Shown here piece by piece: positions 36,560 through 50,975 of a stretch of DNA of 64,000 bases (positions within the stretch are counted from its first letter, which is position 1; every line of letters begins with the position of its first letter). Source of the stretch: Poronia punctata (taxonomy: Eukaryota; Ascomycota; Sordariomycetes; Xylariales; Xylariaceae). The stretch spans positions 22,825 to 86,824 of the forward strand of contig MU401622.1 in assembly GCA_022579005.1 (NCBI GenBank). Direction: 5' to 3'. The notes beneath the pieces are model-generated. The model was not told the origin of the DNA, did not search any database, and saw only the letters and a program-made list of their open reading frames with translations. Position numbers and translations under genes: made by a program.

Positions 36560-38446
36560 TATCGAGACTAGCAGCCGTCTGGATCAAAGGGTGGCATTCT
36601 TCGGTCTTGAGGCTTTTATGGGTTGTGACCACACTGCCATGTCATTGCACTGTGGCAGGCCCTTTTGCCAGGCCATCGGCATGGATGTATCACCGGCAGC
36701 ACCATCCTCCTGTCGTCTACCCAGAACATTGCAAGGCGCTCAGCTCTATATCCCATGGGCATTATGGCTTCGGGGTAGTATAGTGTCCCATGACAAGGGA
36801 AGCAGCAATACATCTACCGAGTTCGCCTTCTCACCAACGCAGAAAACCGACATGGATCGACCGGCTGCGGCGTCTAGTCTACCTGCGCTGGCTCTTTTAT
36901 AAGTCGGGTAGACTATGTGGAAATAACGAATCTGGCGGATGGATTATGAAACAAAACTTCGTCAATCATGGTCCTTATTTTAGGCCTCTTCCATCATAAC
37001 AAAGGAGTATGGCGTACAAATAGAGAGTTGGCATGGGTTGGCATACTTGTTCATAGAAAAGGGGAAGGAAACACGGGTGGGAACCTATGACTAGCATATT
37101 CTTGTTGTTCAATCAGGACAAATGAGAAAAGCGAGAAAGGAGACGTCAAAAGGAAGGACAGGGTGTGATTTGATAGAGCCAACATAATCCCGCAATAGGT
37201 CAGGTCATCATCCATCAATGTCTTTTTGTTTGGCGGGGGGCGATACGACGCGGTTGGTCGTGATGTAAGATACCGAACCTAACTACCTAACCTACCTAAC
37301 CTACCTTACGTACATTATCTGAGTTATGAATTTCTATAAGATGAATGTTTGAAACATTTGACATTTATCCAAGACGATGCCTAAGTACCTAGCCAGTGTT
37401 GCTCTTTCTCTGCTCTGCCCTCTCTAAACCCCCTTTATCAACGCCTTCTAGTAAAAGGAAGTTGTGATTGAATATAAAAAATATGATAACAAATCTAAAC
37501 AAAACACGACAAAATAAGACAAGACAAGACAAGAGAAGATGAGACAAAAAGTGCGCATAATTATACGGTAGTATATCCATTTATCCGATACGGTATATCA
37601 CACTTACACAGCCCCTTTTATTGCTTCACAATATCAGAATTATAATTATAAGACAGACAATATATGAGGGTACACCAGAGAGCTCTGGGGCTCTTGAGCC
37701 CCCCCAAAGCGGTTTTTATTGTTTCTTATCTAGACGTGCCTTGTAGATACAACACTTTTGTCCGTACTGCTAGCAAACTCCAGCGCGCCGTCCTAGCCAG
37801 GTTAAAGCACCTATTAGTCTGCCCTCAAAGAGATTGATCAGTCTAAGCCTGCACTCACTACAACAGTCTGAACTGATAGACCGTCTCTATAAAACCACCT
37901 GCGACCACCTGTGACAACCGTCGCGGTTTCCTATTAACTTCTGCCTCACCACAAGTTGCAAACTGCATGGTTATTAAATGTCCGTCTCCGTTCCAGCTAC
38001 TGGCTGGCCAGAGTTCTCATATGTTCCGTCCCCTTTCGTGTCGTGGATTGGAATCCGCCGAGTGAACTACAGCCCAAATGATCGGGCAACGCGAGAACTG
38101 TCCCGGTTCATCCCGGGTCGGAGGCCGGGGGTTTGGATTTTAGTTTCTTTTTTACTTTTTTTTTCTTCTTCTTCTTCTTCTTCTTCGTCTCTTCCTTTTG
38201 TCATGGGAGGCGACGCTGACTCTTATTACTAGTGGCCACTCGATGTGAAAATGACAGCCATCAACTGGTGGCGTAGCCCGGATGCAAAACTGCAATACCC
38301 CGGGACCGGCATAATCATCTTTCAAAAGGCACTACGGTGTTAGCCATCCCACACAGCCAAAGGGAAGTTGATTACAGGGTTTGATTGAGAAAGAATTGCC
38401 CCGGGAGTAGCAAGCTCGGTTATTCTCATCGTGCTGTGATGTTGCC
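36560..38446. other. convergent 3' flanks and spacer
   Basis: About 1.9 kb between the converging Itc1-like and poly(A) polymerase genes. It holds a CCTAACCTA-like tandem stretch (37277-37305), an AAGAC repeat (37513-37536) and a CTT microsatellite (38163-38187). No gene was seen. Confidence 0.5.
38163..38187. repeat. CTT microsatellite
   Basis: A run of about eight CTT units after a T tract, in the 3' spacer downstream of poly(A) polymerase. Confidence 0.85.
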
Positions 38447-40793
38447 TCAGCCGGCGGCAGTTGCCGACGACTGCTGTCGTTTTGTCGGCGGCAGGGTGCC
38501 CTATGATGCAGTTAGCCAGTTTCGTCTCAGATCGGACCGGGTCGGACGTCGGTTGTCTGATGGTATTCGGTAGTCTCAGAATCCCATAATTCGTCACCAT
38601 ACATACTTCGGTTGGTGCAGTGCGCTTTTTCTGAGCTGGCGGGGTCGTTGTCCCGTTTGCGTTTGCGTTTGCATTTGCGGTCGAATTCGAGTCCGCCCTG
38701 GTCTTTGTCGTTGCCGGTGCCACGCCGTTCCCGGCCGCCCTCTTAAGCGGTCTGGCAGGCTTGACCTCGCCCGGTTCAAAGACGTCGTCGGGAAGATTGG
38801 TACTATACGTAATGTAACTGACTAAGCAGTCTATTCGTCCAGTCGTGGCCGCGGGGGTCCGGCTTACCTCTTGACGTGTTGGATACTGAGGAAGTTCATG
38901 TCCGGTCTGTACTTCTCCCAATCGGCACACATGGCCTTGAATCCATTGACCTGATAAGATAGGTCCAGAGATTTGGCGCCTGGTAGGTTGAATGGTGTTA
39001 GGTTTAGACTCATGGTTTAGTAGCAAGACCAGTAACGTTTCATGCCTTCCCTTCCCCTTATTCTCGCCAAGAGGGGATACGAAAAGGAGAAAGAGAAACA
39101 AATCGGGAAGAACGGCGGGGCCAAGACTGGTTAGAGCACCTACCTTCGGCAAGCTCGAGGCCTATATAGTGAGTTGTCGTGTATAACCTTCTAGTACGCG
39201 ACTCGTCTTCTTTCGCCTCGGTCTCTTGATCCTGATTACTCGACGACTTGTCAGTTTCAGTCCCTTCATTCTCCACCTGGGCGGCTTCAGCGGGTGCCTG
39301 GTTGTCCCCGTCATCTGCTTCATCCTTGGTCAAATAGGCTAGGCTGCCATTCTGAACCTCTTCTGTCTCCTGGTCGTTCTTGGTCGAATGTTGGCGCTCG
39401 TAGCCCTTATTGAATGGTCGAGCCAGCGAGACCGAACTGTGACGTTCCAGGTCGCCTACCAAAAGGCGGACCTTGGATTCCACATAGCCCGACCAGATTT
39501 TGTGTGCTTCCTTGGTAGTGCTTGTGGTGATGATGGCGAGATAATATTTATGATCCCGCGTGAAAAAAGTATGCTTCGTGAACAACGCTTTCCACGGTAG
39601 TTTCGAATTCAGAATTTTCTCCGTGAGTTCAACACCGCGCTCGAGTTCGCGCTGAATTATGGTCTTGGTAGATTGAGTGACGTTGAAAGTAGCACACATC
39701 TGGGGGTAGGCAGGGGTGATAACCGGCATCAAATGATAACTATCGGCCTTGTATATCTAAGACAGGACCGATCGCGCCGTTAGCAGAACACCGAGGCAAA
39801 CCTTGAAACAGAGGGGGGCAAAGCAACCCACCTTTGGATTCCACACACGGACGTTAAGAGGGCCATCCTCCATCTGCTTCAGCTGGACGGGGATAGGCCA
39901 CGGCCAGCCCTTCATCACCAGAAAAAATTTGGCCACAATGGTAGAGCTCGTCGCCTTTGGATAGAGCTGGCAGACACGGGCCACCATCATGGCCCAGACG
40001 ACACCACCGGGGAAGCCGATAATGTTGGCGTAGATGGCGCGACGCTGAGCCCATAGCTTGATGGCTCGCAACGCGGTGCGGAAGGTGCTCTGCTCCGGGA
40101 CGAGGTTGAGGATTTCCCTAGTGACACGTGTGCCGTTAAGCGATCTCAGCTCACGGTCGTCAAGACCGCGCAGGTACTCGTTGTTCGTCAGCTGCAGCTG
40201 GTGGCGGGGCGGGAACTGTGTTAACGTGGCAATCCTCGAGAAGATTAGGTCGATGCTGATGCCCCAGTACTCGAACTTGATGATAGGGACAAATGCGTCC
40301 TCGACGGCGGTCAAGTTGGTGATGGCACCCGGTGGCGCCATTTCCCTCAGGAGATCTGGGAAGTATTTGAAGTAGTCATCTCGCGAGACATATCGGGGGG
40401 CGGTGACAAGCGTATCGATATCGGATCCGGGGCCGTAGACACCCAAGCAGAAACTCCCATACGTGAAAATCTCGCCTCGTGCATCTCGGATCAGTACCTC
40501 GTTGTGCGGTTCCTTGGCCCTAGCCACCTTGCGAACAAATTCGTTGGCGATGCGCTGAAGGTCGTCGATGACTTTCTCTCTGTCATGCCACGGGGGCCCG
40601 AGTTAGCGCGTCTACGGGAGTCGAAACTTATCATCAGCATGCTTGCAAACCTCTTCTTGGTTTCTGACGCCGACTCGAATGTGTTCTGACGCCTCAACTC
40701 CTCGAGGAGTTGATTTGTAGCCTGCGTCTCGGTGGCGGTCGGTGGAGCTGTAGATATGGGCTTTGTCAAGCCCCACATCTTCTCTGTCGCCAT
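38447..40793 (-). CDS. pap1: nuclear poly(A) polymerase
   Basis: Six exons: 40793-40651, 40579-39832, 39756-39144, 38979-38868, 38802-38607 and 38500-38447 (621 residues). The start gives MATEKMWGLTKPIS, the usual family N terminus. The nucleotidyltransferase active site is GPGSDIDTL with Asp101 and Asp103, plus Asp158 in GISIDLIF. The central domain (TALRAIKLWAQRRAIY, GFPGGVVWAMMVARVCQLYP, VWNPK|IYKADSYHLMPVITPAYPQ) and the RNA-binding C-terminal domain (YLAIITTS, GYVESKVRLLV) follow in family order. Within the latter, an acidic polar insert (about 395-440) is rich in Glu, Asp and Gln. The tail is Lys/Ala/Asn-rich and ends in a basic nuclear-signal-like stretch. The first donor is GTTTGC, unusual but it restores frame. 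The enzyme adds poly(A) tails to cleaved pre-mRNA in the nucleus. Confidence 0.93.
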
Positions 40794-41832
40794 TGGAAGA
40801 GTTTGGGCCTTATGGTATCGTCGGACGTTGACGTCGGGTGGTGATGCCGGGTATGTCGAACGATGGCGTAGGTCGGCCGTGTCCGGACAAATCCTGATAC
40901 AGGAATGCAATGTTGCTTCTGTTGACGGGAATGAAATCGTTGGTGGTATCAACCAGAGTGGACGATGGCGAGGAAAGCCGTCTTTTGCTGATTGTGGTGT
41001 ACGCGTCTGGTCACAAATCAAGCCATGGTATCGCCAAAGGCTAGATATAGTAAGTGAGCAGTTCAGGTAGAACTGTCAGTGGTTTCACCTGACAAAGAGA
41101 TCTGATGACAAGCCAAGGCGGAAGTCTGCTCAACACCTTCTAGCAGATGGGGGAGGGATGTATAATTATGGTTGTTGACAACAAAAGTCAGCCGGGAATT
41201 GGATGTGAATGTGAAATTAAGCCCCGGCTTCCAAGGCCTTTTGTTTGAATTTGATAAAGATCGCGTGGTGGTAATACCGAAGAAATGGAAAATAACATGG
41301 ATAGCTGGTAGGTGACGGCCGTCAATCAAAGTCCTGATACGTCAGGACAGCACTTCGCACTGTACATGCCCACCTACTCGTAGTGTAATGCATGTACTTT
41401 ATGCTTACGCATGGGTACATACTGGCACAAGTAGATATACGTACGAGTACACGTAGCCGCAGGCCAACTAAGAAGTTTACAAGTACTTTTCAAGCAGAAG
41501 TAAAGACCGGGTGTTTGTACTAGGTACATAACATATAATGAGAAGTATACTTACAAACTTCCAAGGTTGTAGTAAGTTTATATTATGGTTTAAATCCAAT
41601 TTCACTGGCGTTTTACTAGGGAGAAATAATATATGTATATAAACTTGCTTATAATGTTTTTGACTTTCTTTATTTACTTCTCGGGTGGGATAGCAACAAA
41701 AGAATCCTAACCTTTACAGACGTATAAAAGTCCATCGGCAAGTACATGCAAAGGGTTTGGCGTCATTGTACATACTTTACTCGGTCTCATAGTCACTGGA
41801 ATGGGACGTCAACCGGACAATATACGAGTACT
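40794..41832. other. intergenic between two minus-strand genes
   Basis: About 1 kb. It contains the poly(A) polymerase promoter and the 3' flank of the GTPase gene. No gene was seen. Confidence 0.5.
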
Positions 41833-43979
41833 CTACCGTCTCCACTCCACTGGCCATGCGTGCTGTGATATCCAAACCAAGAAGCCGGCAACGCCCAACG
41901 TTCCGACCACTTCCAACGCCACCCAGCCTTTAATCGCCTTAAAATCTGCTGCTAGTTGAAGCAACCCCAACGGGTCCTGGTGTTTCTGTGTCCTGGACCG
42001 CCCACCTCTTCCTTTTCTCTCCTCTTGCATACTCTTGTCTGTTGTTCTCCTCACCGCGACCAAGGTGCCATCTTGCATGAATTTGAGTCTTTCGGTAAGC
42101 CAAGCTGCTTGCTCGGCACGAAGTAGAGATTCGTACCGTCGTCTCTCGGCTCGTTGGCTCCGCTGTAGGTCAGCGGCCCAATCCACCAGGTACAGCCGTG
42201 CTCCAGTATCGCTGCCGTTGCCGCCTTGTCTAGAAACCCTGGCAAGTGCTAGAGACGCGGGGGCTAGGGCCGAAGAATCATACGGCTCCGCTAAGGCAAG
42301 CGGCCTGTAAAGATGGCGAGCTCCTGGTGGCGTCCGTTCCCGCCACTGCATGAATTTCTTAGCCGCAGAATGTCGAAGCCAGGATGCGCCGTCGGGGCTG
42401 AATAGCTTTTCTACGAGGAAGGCGAGCTCGGTGGGCATCAAAGGTTGGACGTAATCCGAGCTCATGAGTAAACTAGCATCCATAATGTCGTAGTCGGAGC
42501 CCGTTGCACTAGATACGGTATAAGGTATTGAGGGCTTTGAGTTCATGTCGTCTTCTTGGGCCCCCGGCGGCGTAAAGGTAAATGGTTGGATGCCAGCTTT
42601 CTGGAGCTCCCTCACGATGGCTTGTTTGCAGGCCGTTGTTTCCGTCTCCGAGAGTAGCTCTGCGTGGGCTATCGTAGGAATGACGTTGGTTAGTGGTACA
42701 AGGCGACGGATGTACTCCAAATCCGCCGGCTTAAGTCCTTCTTTTCACTGTCAGATAGGTTGTCTGTTTAAATGGGGGCGCTACACTTACTGTGCGATAT
42801 CAGGTAAAGGACCACGTCGACTTGGGAGCCCCCGCTGCCACCGAGCATACCCATCAAATCAGAGTCGCTCAAGTCGCCAGCCACGACTTTGTTGAAAAGG
42901 GATTCGATATAGTTCACACAGGGCATGATCGCCTCCATCACCTAGATAGGTCAGTCCCGATTCTTGTAACTACTGACAACACGTACCGTCGAGTCATAGC
43001 GGTAACCGGGAGTATCGACGAAGCAAACGTTCCGATCTAGTACACTATCTCCTAGGCTCTTCCGTCTGTGCGAGGCTCGAGGCGCCTCTAGCTCTTGCCA
43101 CCAGTCGGGGTAAGGCTTCGTACTGGCGTACACTTCGGCGATGGCCTTAGTAGGCGGGGACTCCCTCGTTGAAGGTCCGGCAATGGCATCTGACTGTGAG
43201 ACATTCGTTGCCCGGTTCCGCGAGGGGAAAATAGGGTCTACATGGACTATGTGGTCACATGTCTGCACGATAGCTTTGAGCAAAGAGGTTTTGCCGACGC
43301 CTGAAAGGCAGGAGAATGTTAGAAGGCCGGTCAACTCTTCCAGTTGGGAACTATCCATACCTGCTTGCCCAGCTAGAAGGATCTTCAACCGTCCAAAGTT
43401 CTTCCCAGTCTGGGTAAAGGGACGGCGGCTTGGCATCCTGATGCTCGGCATGATGAGCTGTGGAAAGCCACCACCTCCGGTCATGGTCGAGAGAAGGTTG
43501 CTGCCGGGTTGCTGGCCATCAGAAGCTTGATCATTGATCATATCGTGACCTGAAGACGAGCTAGCGAAAGAATGCCTTCTCGATGATGAATCACTACCGG
43601 GCGAACCTAAGCAAGAAGGCCCAAGCATGATTGGTGTAATGGGCCGTGACACCAGAGGCTGCGTTTGTGACGTAAGTGATGCCGGGCTGTAGGAGAACGG
43701 CGATGCTCGCGAAAACGGAGAGGAAGGAGGCGCGTCATCTCGAGTGTGTTCTTTGCCGTCCTTGCGGGACGACTCGGCGTTCTTCCGAGAGTCTCTCGGG
43801 TGACTTGAAATACTCGGCTGCTCGAGATACGAATCAAGCGTTGCCTCGTCGGCGACAAAGAAAGACATATGATTGTTCGGTGCTGGTTGAACGTTCTGGG
43901 GTGTGTTTTGGTCACCGTGCCTCGAAGCACGCGCACGCTGTCGGCCTATCCAGCTATCATCCGTGTGAAGCGGCCTCAT
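41833..43979 (-). CDS. septin-like P-loop GTPase with C-terminal membrane anchor
   Basis: Four exons: 43979-43361, 43300-42987, 42941-42791 and 42737-41833 (662 residues). The first ATG of the frame is at 43979. The N-terminal 190 residues are low-complexity and Ser/Pro-rich. The P-loop is assembled across the first intron as GQA|GVGKTS (204-212). Switch II has CFVDTPGY (DxxG). The segment VLYLISHRLKPADLEYIRRL resembles the septin block H(S/G)LKPxDIEFM, and VPLTNVIPTIAHAE resembles the septin NVVPVIAKAD motif (G4). The C-terminal part has an Arg/Glu-rich helix and one membrane segment near the end (WVALEVVGTLGVAGFLVWI). It therefore looks like a membrane-tethered septin-type GTPase peculiar to filamentous fungi rather than a core septin. 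The acceptor of the last intron is AAG. Role unknown. Confidence 0.8.
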
Positions 43980-46475
<2,496 letters not shown>

Positions 46476-47230
46476 AATTATCCTTGAACGGCCATTATAT
46501 CCTCGTGGCCTATGGAGTAGCCCAGTATGCCGTAAACAACCAGCAAACCCATATAAGACGTCACTCTCGATACTACAAACAGCATTGGCGTCGGCGCTGA
46601 CGCTTACACTCACGCCTATCCGTCTAGATAGAGAGAGGAGAAGCGAGCGCGGGAACGTATATTTACTACAGGCCTCTTTGTGATTGCTATTTTGAGTGGG
46701 GTTTTGGTTTCTGCTTTTTGCTTTGACTTTGTCTTCCTTTTCCTTTTCCTTTTCCTTTTCCAAAGCGTGGGTTATGCATAGAACGGATAGGTTGGCCTTT
46801 GCTTCGACCGGGAAGTAGATAGGACATGAGGGAGGCGTCTGGAGTCAACTAGGCATGTCGTGTCGTTCTACCCGTATGCATTTATTAAGTCCCACGGGGG
46901 GCAACGGTTTTCGATTAAATTTAAGCAAGAGTGAATCCTTCCATGCGCCTTTATACCATTAAAGCGTGGACCTCGTATGATTAGGCACACTTGATACTTC
47001 TAGAGACTGTTGTGCGACCATCAAGCAACCCTCAAGTCGTACTAGAGGTGATATTGTAAGAAGTAGTCGGGGCTGATAAAAGGGGTAGAGAAAGCTTGAG
47101 AAGGAAAGACAGGCAGGCGTTCATGAAGGCAAGCTACACTTTCTAACACATCGTTTGTCACGCCGGTCTTACAACGCGCGCACCTCACCATATCACAGGT
47201 TACTCTCGAAATATCTATGATGGCTTCTCG
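46476..47230. other. convergent 3' flanks
   Basis: This lies between Pho85 and tafazzin. It includes a CCTTTT hexamer repeat (about 46735-46761). No gene was seen. Confidence 0.5.
46735..46761. repeat. TTTTCC hexanucleotide microsatellite
   Basis: Four to five near-perfect copies of TTTTCC, in the likely 3' UTR region of the Pho85 gene. Confidence 0.85.
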
Positions 47231-48191
47231 TCATTGTCTCTTGTTCACTAAGCTATCATCGACATTGCTCTTGTACTTGATTTTACCAGGTTCCCTAGCC
47301 CACGTCTCGGCCAGGTCAAATCCCGGCGGTTCCTCGTCAGGGTACCCGAGGCTTCTGCGGACCTTCAGCACCTCCTCGCGTACCCTCCTCGCAACCTCGA
47401 TCCTGATCTTCACAGCCCGCTCCCCGTACTTGAGCTCTTCCGGCAATTCACCCAATATGGCCGGGACCTGCTGCTGCTGCTTCTGTTGTTGCTGTTCCAC
47501 CAGCTCCTGCCATTGCGCACGGAGATCGCCAAAGACTTTTTCGGTATCTACTCGCTCGCCGAAAGCCATCCTGAACTCGACGCCGAATCGAGGTAGGAAC
47601 CGCGGGAAACCCCTGTCTTCTGACATGATGCGTTGCGTGCCGTCGATGAAGATGGGCACGACGTCGGGCATCGGCTCGCTCTCTAATATCATGCGGGCCA
47701 CGCCCCATTTGAAGTAACGCATGAACATCTTGGGATGCTGGTGCACACATGCTTCCGGGAAGACGTGAACCCAGCTGTGTCGATTCTGCTCATAGAGAGT
47801 GAAAGGGTTTGGCTTGATCGTTCCGCTGTCTGTCAAGGTAGAAGAAGGAGGCTCGGCGAGCGGCCTTGACGACAACAGCCTGATTGCTTGCGGCACGGTG
47901 GGTTGAAAGAGGCCGCCGTCAGGTGAGTGTTGGAGGCGATGAGTTGGGAGGACCTGGCCGGCGGTAAAGAACGTGCTCAGGAGACTGCCAGTCACGGGGA
48001 GAGATGAGATGAGTTCGAGGCGAACTAGGGGGGGGGGGGGGGGGGGGTCAAGAGTAAAAAACACACCCATTTTGGAAACATAAAACGTGAGCGCCTATAC
48101 CCCAACGATGGTTAGAGGGGTTTAAGGCGTGCCCCAATGGCAGCACACCCCCCATTAGGGGAACAACAATTCTGTNNNNNNNNNNCCCCCG

Positions 48192-48281
<90 letters not shown>

Positions 48282-48841
48282 GAGTAAATCACTCACCCAT
48301 TTTGGAAACAGATATCGTGAGCGCCTAGACCCCATCGATGGTTAGAGGGGTTGAAGGCGTGCCCGAATGGCAGCACTCCCCACATTAGGGGATCATCAAG
48401 TCTGTTGCACACAAACAGAAAAGCCTTCGTCAGAAATAGAAGTCCTACATGAACAAGGCGTGTAATTGGTACGAGACCGTCAAACGTACATGCTAATATG
48501 ATTACAAACTGAGGAATTTGAAAAAGATCAGTAATTGCAGGGTTTTACCATGGTTAAGCTAGTACATGATGAACGACCGAGTCCTTCATGGGGCAATCGT
48601 TTCAATACTTACCGGTGATCAAGCCTCTCTGTCGTTTCTCAACGTCTTTTCGTTGTTCAAGCAAAGCCAGAAATCTATCCAGGCCCTTAACCTCGACGGT
48701 ATTGAGGCCATATAAGAAAACACGTGAAAGAGAGGCCGTCAAGCCCATGATCAGGGACGACGTCATGCGCCAGGGCAAGGTGGGCTGCTGCCGAGACGGG
48801 CTATCATTGGCCCAAGGGGACGTTGGTGACATGATGCCCAT
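47231..48841 (-). CDS. taz1: tafazzin, phospholipid-lysophospholipid transacylase
   Basis: Four exons: 48841-48613, 48508-48490 (19 bases), 48401-48297 and 47984-47231 (368 residues, frame kept). The join across the small exon gives GLIT|VCNHISI|LDDPLMWGVLP, which restores the acyltransferase HX4D motif (His80-Asp85). Exon 3 continues AFNPSNHRWGLGAHDICFQN, and exon 4 GLLSTFFTAGQVLPTHR, WVHVFPEACVHQHP, YFKWGVARMILE and VPIFIDGTQ. All are family hallmarks. Tafazzin remodels cardiolipin acyl chains on mitochondrial membranes. The intron between exons 3 and 4 contains the assembly gap and a corrupted duplicate of exon 3, so its length is unreliable, but coding exons are intact. It is head to head with the NOSIP-like gene. 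Confidence 0.9.
48028..48297. other. assembly fault: G run, corrupted duplicate, gap of 10 N, long C run
   Basis: There is a G run at 48028-48047, then 48048-48175, which is a noisy copy of 48280-48405 (tafazzin exon 3 and flanks) with many mismatches. Ten N follow at 48176-48185 and a C run interrupted by one G at 48186-48279. This pattern is what two poor reads flanking a homopolymer gap produce. It should not be read as a gene duplication or as poly-Pro/poly-Gly coding sequence. Confidence 0.9.
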
Positions 48842-49497
48842 AACAAGATGAAAGGCTATAAGCCTAATATTATGGCCGGGGCTTTCACTTTTCCCCCTTA
48901 CAGACTTTCTTTCGCGGTAGTTAAGAGGGAAAAGAACGGCATAACCTTATAATACACGCTGAAGAGAGCGAAATGTGGAAAAACTTCCAAAAAGAGAAAA
49001 AGGTAGATACCGCAAGAAGTATTATTACATGTCGCTCTTGGGAGTCGGAGAAAAAGTCGTACGCTTGCTGCGGCTGCAGTTCAGTAAGAATTCTTTGAAG
49101 ATGGCGCAAATGGCCATTTGTAACAACAAATTGTTTGGTCCTTAAAATTACATGTGAACAAACAAACACCAGTGATGCAGGAACAAGTCGAATTCATATC
49201 TCGCCAAGACCTCTAGTTTCGGCGATTAAAAAGTACCGCTGTGGGGCAAGATATGTACCGTGTACTTGTGCCTACGAGTACATGTAGACCGTTCCTACAA
49301 GTGCATCATATCAAAGGTAGGTAATTCTGCAACAACACTACCGACGTACACGGCACTACGCAGTAGACCTACCAGACGCAATTGGCTCTTTTACCTTGGC
49401 TAATCTTCCGCCTTGATACCGTTCCCTATAATTCATAGTACGAGTATAGCTCAAGTTAGGGGCTATTCTCGTGGACTTTCCACCGCCCTTTCTCATC
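48842..49497. other. divergent promoter region of tafazzin and NOSIP-like genes
   Basis: 656 bases between two head-to-head genes, presumably sharing a bidirectional promoter. No other feature was recognised. Confidence 0.55.
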
Positions 49498-50637
49498 ATG
49501 TCTCATAGTATGTCACTGCCGGTTGGTCACGGCCAAGACGAAGAAACCTCGAATACCCTTATCTGACAAAAGTCCCTAGGCAAACGCAACACCTCACGCG
49601 CCGTTTTCACGTCCTACGAGCGCGATCTCGCCCGCAAGGCCTGGACATCGACATCAGCCCGTCTCGGCCGCGAGAGCTTCCTAGCCTTCTCCGCATGCCG
49701 GCTCTGTCTCGAGACCGCCGTCGACCCCGTGTCCTGCACCCATGGCGACATCTTCTGCCGCGAGTGCGCGCTCAGCAACATCCTGGCCCAGAAGAAGGAG
49801 ATCAGGCGGTTAGAGAAGCTGAAGGAGCAGGAGGAGCGCGATGCGAGGGAACGTCAGGAACTGCTCGATGCCGAGGCGCGCGAGCGAGCCATACGCGACT
49901 TCGAGATGACGCAGAATGGGCTCGACGTTCGTTCGCGGAGTAATTCTACAAAGCCGGTCCCGAATCAGGCACAGCAAGAAAATGACGAAAACGCCAACGA
50001 GAGTAGTAGGAAACGGAAATTCGAAATGGACGACGAAGAATTACAGCGCATCGCCGCCGAGGACCGCGCCAAGGCCCGAAAGGCCATCGACGATGAAAAG
50101 GCCGCGACGCCCAAGCTTCCCTCGTTCTGGGTCCCTGCTGTTACGCCTTCTAGCAATACCCAGAATACTCTGCACGAGGTGGCCAAGAAGACCAAGACGA
50201 GTCCCACTTGTCCCGCGTCACCTGAAGACAAGCCGCATACGTACTCTCTTCACTCGCTGGTTGGCGTACGCTTCACCGAGGACACCGACGAGAAGAGCAA
50301 GAAGACGGTGCGAATATGTCCCTCGTGCAAGAAAGTGCTAGGAAATTCGTCCAAGGCCCGGCTGGCGAAACCGTGTGGTCATGTCCTGTGTGGGAACTGC
50401 GTTGAGAAGTTCATGAAGCCGGATAAGCACGATCCTCATGCGAGTCAACCGGATGCGCTACGGTGCTATGTCTGTGATACCGATCTAACAGACCACGGTG
50501 ATCGGCAGAAAGGGCAGAAGAAGGATAAGGACAGGATCCGGCCCGGCCTAGTTGAGCTAAGGAGCGAGGGCACCGGCTACTCAGCTGGCGGCGCCAACCA
50601 GGTACGGAAACACGGCGTTGGTGGGTTTCAATGTTAG
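49498..50637 (+). CDS. NOSIP-like RING/U-box E3 ubiquitin ligase
   Basis: Two exons: 49498-49507 (10 bases) and 49580-50637 (355 residues). The short first exon supplies MSH and the first base of Ser, giving MSHSKRNTSRAVFTSYE, the conserved fungal N terminus. A NOSIP-type first half RING follows (CRLCLETAVDPVSCTHGDIFCREC, then ALSNILAQKKEIRRLE). A long charged coiled-coil region comes next (KLKEQEERDARERQELLDAEAR). A second cysteine-rich module has CPSCKK, CGHVLCGNC and CYVCDTDL. NOSIP homologs are E3 ligases also found with spliceosomes. The nuclear site is inferred. No cysteine of either module seems missing. Confidence 0.9.
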
Positions 50638-50975
50638 ATCCTAAGGGCGATTCTGTATGAAATTTACGGAACCCGGACCCCCAAGACAGGGCGCACCGAC
50701 TACATGAGCTGATTATATTTACCTTGGGCACTGGAGCAGAGGCAGGTGAGCGACGATGCGATGATACTCAATAACAATGCTATTGCGGGCCCAGTCCGAC
50801 CGGGCTTCCTTGTACGCCTGTTTCCCGGCCAACTATTTATACATGACAGATGCGCCTGTTGTTACAGCCCCAAAATCATCCAAAGGGGCAAATCCAGCCA
50901 AAACCGTGCTCCGAAATATGCCAAAGCCAAAAATTACAACCCACCAAACATAATCAAGTCGACAAAATATTGAGT
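50638..50975. other. convergent 3' flanks
   Basis: 338 bases between two converging genes; A-rich near 50870-50970. No gene was seen. Confidence 0.5.

Noticed and set aside
37277..37305. CCTAACCTA-like tandem stretch as an interstitial telomere
   Set aside because: Units are irregular and lack the CCCTAA/TTAGGG register; more likely part of the general TACCTA word excess.
48137..48335. Poly-Pro and poly-Gly proteins across the N gap
   Set aside because: They are products of the C run and N gap, an assembly fault.
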